Positions 9,398 through 17,086 of a DNA stretch of 17,086 nucleotides are shown here, piece after piece; the stretch's first letter is position 1, and the number at the start of each line of letters is the position of its first letter. A model generated the notes under the pieces. The model worked only from the letters and a program-made list of their open reading frames with translations, had not been told where the DNA came from and did no database searches. The stretch lies in the NCBI GenBank assembly GCA_001970855.1, contig LSSN01006001.1, forward strand, positions 1 to 17,086. The letters run 5' to 3'. Source of the stretch: Smittium culicis (lineage: Eukaryota; Kickxellomycota; Harpellomycetes; Harpellales; Legeriomycetaceae). The translations under genes were made by a program, and so were the position numbers.

Positions 9398-12100
9398 GAA
9401 ATAGAAGCTTTTTTAAAAAATAAAAACTAATAAATATAAACTTATAAAAAATCGCATTAATTTATTTTATTATTTAGTTTTTAGATAAATCTAATATATA
9501 AATATCATGTAAAATATATAAAATTTGACATATTTTTTTTGCTTTGAATTTTATTATTAGTCCAGCCAGAAATACCCAATAAATTGAAATTTTTAGATTA
9601 AATAATAAAAAAAAAACACTCTAAATTTTGAATTTAGAAAAAAATTTATATAAAAAAGCTAGAATAAATTCGTCATTAAACTATTAATATAAAAAATTAT
9701 ACATGATACAATTAACTTCTTATCTGTATTTTTAAATTGTAAATTAGACAGTCTTTAAAATTTTAATATTATAAATCTTTTTTTTAATACTTTTTAGTTT
9801 TTAAATATTTTTTTCTTTTTCATTTTGCAAGATAACTATACTTTGAGGATAGAGTATAATTATATAGTATCTCAATTTCTATAATATTTGATCTCATAAT
9901 TTATTATTTTTTTCAATATTGAATATCATATTTTTGAATTTTTAGCTTCTTTTCTACATCTCCACGGCTATTGAAGCCATGAAATTTATGTAATATACCT
10001 TTTAAATTCCATCCATTTTGTATTTTTAATAAAAATTAATTTATATAGGTTAAATATTAATGAATACCATTTATAATTTAAAAATGAAGGCTTAATTCAA
10101 TTATTTTCCCGATTAAATGTAGATCAGATATACTATTAATAAAATTAATAGTGAAAGAATTTGATTTTAAACGGTCATTTAAAGTTTAATAAAATAGAAG
10201 ATTGAATTTCTAAATGATTTTAATTAAATTAGTATACTTATTTAATATTTTTTCTGATATTATAATTAAAAATATTCATTGTGAGTCAAATAAGTATTGA
10301 TAAAATTTGGGAAAATTATATAGATCTATTTAATTGAATTTTCAAAAATTTATTCTCACAATTATTGTAATTATACTTGAATTTTTAGTTTAATTTTTTT
10401 AGTTTCAGTACTTTTTGAAGGTAAATTTCAGTAGGCGCAACTATTTTATTTTATGATGCACTGTAATAGTTTCAATATTTGTATAAACCGTTAAAAGAGC
10501 CAAAATCTAAACACTAAAAACACACTTTAATTCGCTTAATTATTTTAAGCTTGTTTATTAGCGATATGAAATTTTTTTTCTTATAATTTATATATTTAAA
10601 GTCTCATTATATAAAAACAACAGATATCTTTTATTAATTGTGCGTAATAAAAATTTTAAAGCGCTAGCAGAAATTAAATAAAATAATTTTCTAAAATTTA
10701 TAGTATAAGCTGATTATTATTTTTGCATATTTTGAAATGTAATTTTATATATTAAATTAGTATTTAGCAATGTATATGTTAATACTTTATATATGAAACA
10801 ATTTATAACTTTTATAATTTACATTTTTATATTAAAAGAAATTTAATATACTCTTTAATAAGCCAAAATTCAACTTTTACATAAAGTAACTAATGTTTTA
10901 TACTAAGTAAGGAATATTATATTTAAAGAAAATTATATAAATACTTTTATTTTCTTTTATTTTATAGTTACATTTTTTATCATTATTTTAAAATGTTAAA
11001 AGACTTTTGATTTAAATGGTTTTAAAGACATTAAAATCATTAATTACACACAGTGAAAAAAATATACAAAATAATATACTAAAAGCCGCTCCAATCAAAG
11101 AAATATGAATATAAAATATCATTTATGGAATTTTTGAAATAAAATAATTTTAGTTTGAAAGAAAAAAATCAAAGAATAATTAAAATAATTTTTTTCCCCC
11201 GATTTATGAAAAGATAAAAGGCCAAACCGATTAGGCTATTAAAGAATTTTTCATGATTAAAATACTATTAATTAGCAAAAAATAAGCACAGAGCGAGTCT
11301 ATATATAAAAAAACTCGATACAAAATTTGTATTCCAAAAAAGCTAAAAAAAAATTATAATAGGCCAATAGTATTTTTTAAAAACGAAATTATAGTTTAAT
11401 CTTGTATAAACTATTAATTTTAAGATACCTGATACTATATCATATTTTTTCGTGAAAAAGTCATATATGGACCCAAGATAATTCGCAAAAAAATTTAAAC
11501 AATAAATTTAAATTTATATCATATTTTGTTGCTAACTGATCTAGTATAATATAATATTATAATGATTTTGGCCGAAATATTTAAAAACTTAGCTTACAGA
11601 TAAATTTATTAAAAAAAAGTAGGCCTATAAAAATTTTTCTGCGACTTTATGAGTTTAATATAATTTATGCGAAATAATTAATTGGCAAGTTAATCCGGAC
11701 ACAGATTGAATTTTGTAGTAATAAAGCTTTTTTTTTTTATCTACTCGCGTATTTTTATACGTTAATAGAAAAAAATATGAGGAAGGGGGGAATGAGGTTT
11801 GAATTTTTTTTTTCTATTGTATTAATTATATTTTGGGTGGGTTTTAGCTTGCTCGTTCAACATAGAATTAGAATAAATGAAAAATAAAGCAAAACCTCAA
11901 GAAGCTTAATGTAATAATATTTTGGTAAAAAAATGTATTAAATTTTTGTAAATTAGTGTTTGTTTCTACGAAAATAATTAGCAGATTATATTATAAAATA
12001 GAATATTATAATAATACAAGTTAATTTAATATGGCTAAAAAAAATAAAGTTGTCAAGGGTAGAAAAGATATGAATTTTAATTTTTTTTTTTTTTGTTTAT
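9398..12100. other. Gene desert, right part
   Basis: Very AT-rich, no gene seen. A perfect 9-bp hairpin, ACTATTAAT-AAA-ATTAATAGT, lies at 10132-10152. A six-G tract lies at 11785-11790. The right edge must hold the 3' untranslated region of the minus-strand phosphodiesterase gene; a T-run at about 12080-12094 follows its stop on that strand as poly-A. Confidence 0.6.
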
Positions 12101-14036
12101 CTAAATTGTTTGTGGGAAGAACAGGTTTTTTTCGATACCGCTATCATATTCTAAAACGATAGTGTCCTCGCTCATTTTTTTTAGAGAGCATCCTAAGTTT
12201 TCATTTGTAGCATCTTCTACATTTGAGAAAAAGCTAAAGTCTGGGTTTTGTGAAAATATAGAGCTTTGATCTGATTTCGAGTTCAATACTATATATCTGT
12301 AAATGTAATCTAAATATTGGAGTTCTAGTAGACTTATATTGTTTTTATTCTCCAATCCAAAGTATGAAAGATATTCCTGTTTACGATCCATGAATGGAGT
12401 ATTGTAAAATTTTGATATACCAGAAGACTTATCTTTAGCATCGGAGAGATTTTTTTGAGTATCAGAGTTTTGCTGGGATTCAAAAAGTGTTTGAGGTATT
12501 TTTATATCATTTGAAAGTAGTTCTAGCTTTTTCCAAATTTCGAGGTTTTCATAGATGCCCTTTGTCATAAAGTCAATACTAGGGATAATATCTCTGACTG
12601 CTAAGAATAATGGAAGTGCAATTTTTTCATAGAAAAATATTTGGAAGCTTGGAATACCAGGAACGTCTAAAGGGCTGGTCGTTTTATTAATTTTATTAGT
12701 TGCTTCGTATTTTGATTGCAATTGAATTTCTTTATACAGACATACTGCCCAGCTCTGAGCAGATTGGAATGGCCTAGACTGTATAAATTATAAGTAAATG
12801 AATACTTTAGTGGGTTGGCTTAAAAAAGAATAAATGAAAATAAATAGAAATTACAATATTTGAAATATCAGAACACTTCATGATGGAGTAGCTATATATG
12901 TCTTGTTCTTCAATAGAACACTTCTTGGACTTTGTGATGTTGTCGTAGCTTGAATTAAAGTTGACGCATCCACCTATATAGTCAAAGTGCTTCTCCATAT
13001 CTGTGGCCATGATGGAGATGAGTATAAGTCTCCTAAATTTATTGCATACTAGAATGGAGGTATCAAGAATATTTTGACTGCAAACAGGAGTGCTACTATC
13101 ATTTTCACAAATATCACACACACAAGTGTCGGCATCATTAAAACGACCACGACTTTTAAGTGCTAGGATATCCATAAGATCGCTATTAGTATTTGTAGTG
13201 CTTTGGGGATGGCTAGAAATTACCTTAGTTGAGCTAGGTAAATTTTCAAGAGGGTTGTGTAAGGATGCAATGCTATCAAGAATAGAGAATAGGTAATCTG
13301 CATGGTAATGCTCTAATGAAGATTTTCTGTTATAGATAGTTGATAGGTGAGAGTATGATATGCGTAAAATTTTATTTGTTAGACCAGGATGTCTAAGATC
13401 GTGGCCAAAGCTAGACAATATTAACTTCAGACCATCTATAGGCTTTAACGTGTTATGAGAACCTTGAGGAAAGTTAGAATCAACAAACTCAGAGCTAATA
13501 CTGGGTGCAATAAAAACGCCAATTTTGTTTAAAATATAGAAAGTTGACTGGGTGGTATCAACAGAGTGATTAAAGCTATGATAAGGGTTGTTAGGGTAAC
13601 CCAAATAGAGAAGGAGAACAAAGACTGCGATCTGGTATAAAGTAAAGCTAACACTGGCTTGCTTTGTAGACTCGATCAACATAACGATAGATACTTTTAT
13701 AAGATCTGATTTGTTTAAGCTTGAGCTTTCAAATGTCCAGCAATGTATACTTTTAAGTATAGTAATATATTCTTTAGAGTTGAAGTTGAGGGGAATTGAG
13801 TGGTGAGATTTGGTGAATTCTAATACATTTTTATCATATAGAACCGTCGATTCCAAAGGTAATTCTGCCTGAGAAATTATCCATTTGCAAGTGTTTATGA
13901 GAAGGCTGCTTGAGGACAATTTAGTGATTTTGAAGTTAATGTCATCTTTGATGCTTTTTTTAAAGCTTTCATAGAATGTTGGGTTGTGCGAATTTTCGAA
14001 AATAAGCTCAGGATTCTTTGGAGTGTCTGCAGGCAT
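12101..14036 (-). CDS. PDE2: Class I 3',5'-cyclic-nucleotide phosphodiesterase (Pde2-like), 2 exons
   Basis: Exons are 14036-12855 and 12778-12101 (619 residues, TAG stop). An in-frame TAA lies nine bases before the ATG, fixing the start. The catalytic domain covers about residues 130-480. It shows YHSFNH (152-157; H153 proton donor, H157 metal ligand), the signature HDLRHPGLTNKI (212-223; H212 and D213 metal ligands), LEHYH (241-245), ATDMEKH (344-350), and KCSDISN (387-393) with metal ligand D390. Q440 and F443 sit where the purine-binding Gln and Phe are expected, before LPLF. All key residues are present, so the enzyme should hydrolyse cAMP (or another cyclic nucleotide) to the 5'-monophosphate and damp protein kinase A signalling. 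An unusual Cys-containing insertion lies at about 260-330, and a low-complexity tail follows 480. No membrane segment or GAF/PAS domain is evident. Family is secure; cAMP specificity and the PDE2 symbol are inferred. Confidence 0.94.
12779..12854 (-). other. Phosphodiesterase intron (76 nt)
   Basis: On the minus strand the donor is ATT|GTAATT and the acceptor TTTATACAG|TCT, phase 0. Removal yields DISNI-SRPFQSAQSWA, matching the conserved DISN-x-x-RP-x(6)-W stretch of class I phosphodiesterases. Without splicing the frame runs 15 more residues to a stop and loses the Gln pocket. Confidence 0.9.
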
Positions 14037-15384
14037 TATTTTTTAGATTTCTAAAAAAAAAATTTTGCAAAAAAAGGGTAAGCACATTAAAATAATATGA
14101 GGGAATTACTTTAATTAAAAAGAGGATATTAAGAATAACTAGGTACAAAGTAAGGTATAAAAATGCTATAATTACGTTATTTTTTTAACTTACTTATTAG
14201 AATAATTAAATTGGTTATCAGGCTGAAGGTATATTTATATCTATAGGTTATAATTGGGGTTTAATGTTAGTAAAAGAGTGAAGTATAACTATTGAGTAAA
14301 AAAAAAACAAATTTAGTGTAAGGAGCTACTCTTATTTATTATTGCTGGAGGCAATTATGATTTATAAAACAATAAAAAATTTTTGAATTAATTACTTGCG
14401 GGTAAAATGAGTTAGTGTAGAAAGCTGTGAAAAAAGGATAACGATGATCGCATTGTACTGCTAGAGGGAGAAACATATACAGGCAAAACTTTATTGCGGT
14501 ATAAGCATAAAAATCTAGGAAATGAAAATTAGAGGAGAGCGTATATTTTTTATAGTATATTTGGTTTTTAGATTTTAGAAAAGCGCGGCCTTTTAGTTAG
14601 TTGATTTAATTCAGAGAATTGTGTACCTGGAGAAAATATTCGAAATCAGGAAAACTAGTCAGACTAGTATACTGGGTTAAAAGAACGGGTATATTATATT
14701 AGCAAAATTACGAGTGTATATAAGCAAGAAATGATATTGGAACGATGTTTGTAACTTTCAACCACGGCGCTATTCATATAGTAGAAGTTGCTATAAAAAG
14801 TATAAAAGAGGAAATAGACTGCTGAATTGAAAATAGGATATTGATAAGCAATGTTTGTTAATCAAAAGAAGAGTTTCAAGAAACAGCTAATGGCATTTAA
14901 GATAAAGATAAAATCAACAATCAACGTAACTATTTACGACTCTTTTTCTTTTTCTATTGCCGTTTTAGCCACAGCTTAGGATATTAGCTGTTTGAAATCG
15001 CATAATAGCCAAGATCTCATATTTACGGAAGAGCAATCTTGAATAGGACAATTTATTCTGTAATTCTAGCTTTTATTTCCAATATTGCCACTTAAAAAAT
15101 TAGGTTGGTGGTAGCACTACTATTCCAGGAACCAACGATTTAAAATTTGTACTATCCATTTGGGTGATTCTTTATGAAGAGGTCATTTTATAGTGTAAAG
15201 AGTTTCAGTGTATAAAATCGCATAAAAAATAAACCGCCAATGAGTAGAATATTTTACTTTTTTAGCAAATAAAAAAATTTTATATTGAAACGAAGAAATA
15301 GAAAAATCAAAATTCCTTTTTTGTTCCGCCAATAATACTTATAAAAAGTGATTATACAGGCCAATAACATTAAACTGCAACAAA
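14037..15384 (-). promoter_or_regulatory. Phosphodiesterase upstream region
   Basis: No gene seen. The part nearest the start is skewed: 14221-14340 has 24 G and 7 C on the + strand, so the coding strand is C-rich, as upstream of NEM1. Immediately before the ATG the minus strand has a T-run ending in TAG (about 14050-14060), which could be a 5' UTR acceptor. Several CCAAT pentamers occur at its far end (for example CGCCAAT at 15234 and 15327), too distant to assign to this gene. Confidence 0.4.
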
Positions 15385-15868
15385 GTGCTCTATTCGTTCA
15401 GAATCACCCATTTGTTTGAGTTTTTGGTTTGCAATCCAGTAACTAACTCTCGAACTCGATTAAAAGGGGGTAAGCTAGTGGATTTATTGCCCACAAACGA
15501 TCGCCAAAAACACCACCTAACCCGGTTTGGGCCAATTGATCTCTATTTTTTTCTCAATCGATCTATTCTCGCACTGATTGGACTATTCTTAGTATTGCTG
15601 CAAATCAGTTCAGCCTCAGTCCTGATTGATATTACCAATCAACGTGTGGCTTCAACTATAACCTGAAAGAGATCATAAAATGCGAGCATTTGAGATATAT
15701 AATATGCGAGATATTTCGAGGAGCGGAACTTGGCGTATTAAGTTATTCCTGCTCATAAGAGTTGCCTTTATTTTAGATTTGATTAGAAAACATCATCGAA
15801 TGATTTACTTGGTTCAACCAAAGCCTTCACCTAATATAATTAAGCAAGCAAAATTTCTAAGAAAATAG
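15385..15868. pseudogene. GC-richer island with broken reading frames, unidentified
   Basis: Composition differs sharply from the surroundings: 15481-15660 has 73 G+C in 180 bases (about 41%). The + strand has an open stretch of 93 codons without a convincing ATG, then a stop and another 62-codon frame. The minus strand reads a mostly hydrophilic frame over the same stretch (including SPISARIDRLRKK and RVRELVTGLQTKN) with two internal stops. I recognise no family. It looks like decayed coding or transposon sequence, comparable with the island at 3240-3880. The 3' part shares a block with 6752-6861. Confidence 0.3.
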
Positions 15869-16307
15869 CCTCCGCTTCCGCAAAGAGTATCACATAATCA
15901 AATTCAAGTTTAATTTTTTTTTTTGCCCTTTATTCTCTTGCAATTAAATTTATCCAGCTTATCATCTATTTCCACTGTAGCTAATTTTTCTCTCATTCAA
16001 GAATGAAGTTTGGCGATTAAGTAATAAAATGAGCAAATGAATATCTCCAGCACCGCAAAATTCTTTGCTAAGTAAGGTTTCTGCGCTTTAAAAACAATCT
16101 ACTTTCTGTTATTATGCTCTCACTTTGTAATAAATCGCATATAGAATTTTATGGCCCAAGCCTTAGGAGTGGCTAGAATTTATCTTGATTAATAAATCCA
16201 ATTATTTTATGGACGGAACAATTTTTATTGCTACAAGATCGTTTTATTGGCTATCCAAAAGAAACCCTATATTTATGCTTCGGATCTACTCAATCCCATC
16301 CCACTCA
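15869..16307. other. Intergenic sequence
   Basis: Moderately AT-rich sequence without a supported gene. Frames in it are short and lack motifs. It leads directly to the third MITE copy. Confidence 0.55.
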
Positions 16308-16311
16308 TTCG

Positions 16312-16500
16312 CCCTTTCCCGCCCAACAATTATAAAAAAATTGAATTTATTGATTCGTTTATGGTTTATAATTTAATTTATCATTTGCTGCTATACTACA
16401 GCATACCAACTATTGATTGATTCTCGAAATTAAATTATTAATACTGAATTCAGTAGGCTATATTTGCTAGATCAAAAATAGCCTACCGCTCATGAAAGGG
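16312..16500 (-). mobile_element. TTAA-type MITE, copy 3 (inverted relative to copies 1 and 2)
   Basis: A 189-bp element, the same length as the copy at 2318-2506 but on the opposite strand. It runs from CCCTTTCCCGCC to CATGAAAGGG. Its flanks are TTCG (16308-16311) and TTGA (16501-16504), both explicable as decayed TTAA. Read on the minus strand it shares blocks with the other copies: CCCTTTCA, GGTAG, TTTTGATCTA, CTGAATTCA, AGCAAAT, AATCAATAAATTCA and the closing GGGAAAGGG. A subterminal hairpin GTAGGCTAT / ATAGCCTAC is perfect. A 63-codon + strand frame overlapping it is judged spurious. Confidence 0.75.
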
Positions 16501-16504
16501 TTGA

Positions 16505-17069
16505 TATTTATCGTAATTATTATTTTAGCTTTTTCCAATTTGGCGGATAAAATTATGTGAAAATATTTTAATTTTAATCTCTAATAAATACCAGAATGTC
16601 TCGATTCTTATTTCATTAAAAATACTTAGGTTTGCTACTCATATTATTCTGTAAAATAATCCCTCTATATCATTAAATTATGAATTTTATTATACATAGC
16701 TTATACTGATAAAATTAATGATTTGATAAAAAAAATGAGGCAAGTTAGATTATTTAGTTTTTGCAAAAGTGCTTCCAATTTATAGATAAATAAAATTCAA
16801 AACTATTAAAACCTAAAAAGATTTCGATTTTGAATTCTTATAAAGCTAGGGTTTGGAATTAGTAAAATTATATGATACATACTTATCTATAATCTTTTTC
16901 AGATATAGTTAAAATGAGTCCCTCATTCCGTAGATATATATGAAATCTCCCTTAATAATGGTAAAAATATTAGAAAACTAAAAATCCTGTTATCTTGGAT
17001 TTTGATGTAATTTTTTAATGAAGAAATTGATTTATATGTAGACCAATAAGGTTTATAAAATAATTTGGC
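16505..17069. other. AT-rich intergenic sequence
   Basis: No gene, RNA gene or repeat family member seen. Frames are short in both directions. Confidence 0.6.
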
Positions 17070-17086
17070 GGGGGGGGGGGGGGGGG
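17070..17086 (+). repeat. Poly-G run at the window end
   Basis: Seventeen consecutive G end the sequence, preceded by AATTTGGC. In AT-rich DNA this is either a genuine G tract at which assembly stopped or a sequencing artefact (two-colour chemistry reads no signal as G). It does not resemble a telomere repeat. Confidence 0.85.

Noticed and set aside
12101..12721. Separate 206-residue minus-strand gene beginning at a TTG
   Set aside because: It is the second exon of the phosphodiesterase: the frame extends upstream to the acceptor at 12779 and supplies the SRPF...W stretch required after DISN.
13090..13296. 68-codon + strand frame
   Set aside because: It lies antisense inside the phosphodiesterase exon and has no independent support.
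16185..16376. 63-codon + strand frame
   Set aside because: It runs into the third MITE copy and has no protein character.
1..17086. CRISPR arrays, tRNA or rRNA genes, telomere repeats
   Set aside because: No regularly spaced repeats, no tRNA box pairs, no rRNA-like conserved blocks and no telomeric units were seen.

Overview
This is an AT-rich eukaryotic nuclear segment, most likely fungal. It carries two intron-containing protein genes about 6 kb apart, separated and flanked by very AT-rich DNA with decayed repeats. The fungal call rests on gene content: a Nem1-type phosphatase with a long N-terminal extension and a Pde2-like class I cyclic-nucleotide phosphodiesterase. It is supported by short GT-AG introns (76-109 nt). 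The base composition would suit an AT-rich early-diverging fungus, but the window does not fix the lineage.

Layout. Positions 1-4385 hold no intact gene. They contain two copies of a roughly 188-bp TTAA-flanked element (725-911 and 2318-2506), a GC-richer island of broken reading frames (about 3240-3880), and a C-rich NEM1 upstream region with a 16-bp palindrome next to an inverted CCAAT pair. A five-exon NEM1 gene lies on the + strand at 4386-5909. From 5910 to 12100 there is a gene desert of simple AT-rich sequence with one foldback and a possible repeat remnant. A two-exon phosphodiesterase gene lies on the - strand at 14036-12101. The rest (14037-17086) holds the phosphodiesterase upstream region, a second GC-richer island of decayed frames, a third copy of the TTAA element in opposite orientation (16312-16500), and a terminal run of 17 G.

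The genes converge across the desert and are not in a shared pathway. NEM1 should act at the nuclear envelope/ER to dephosphorylate the phosphatidate phosphatase (lipin/Pah1) and so set the balance between storage lipid and membrane phospholipid. The phosphodiesterase should lower cAMP and damp protein kinase A signalling. Both genes have all catalytic residues that can be checked by eye and look functional.

The most novel-looking material is a small non-autonomous transposon family: three copies of 187, 189 and 189 bp with CCCTTTC-type inverted ends beside TTAA or near-TTAA tetranucleotides. This architecture is typical of piggyBac-type MITEs. No wholly new biological system was found.
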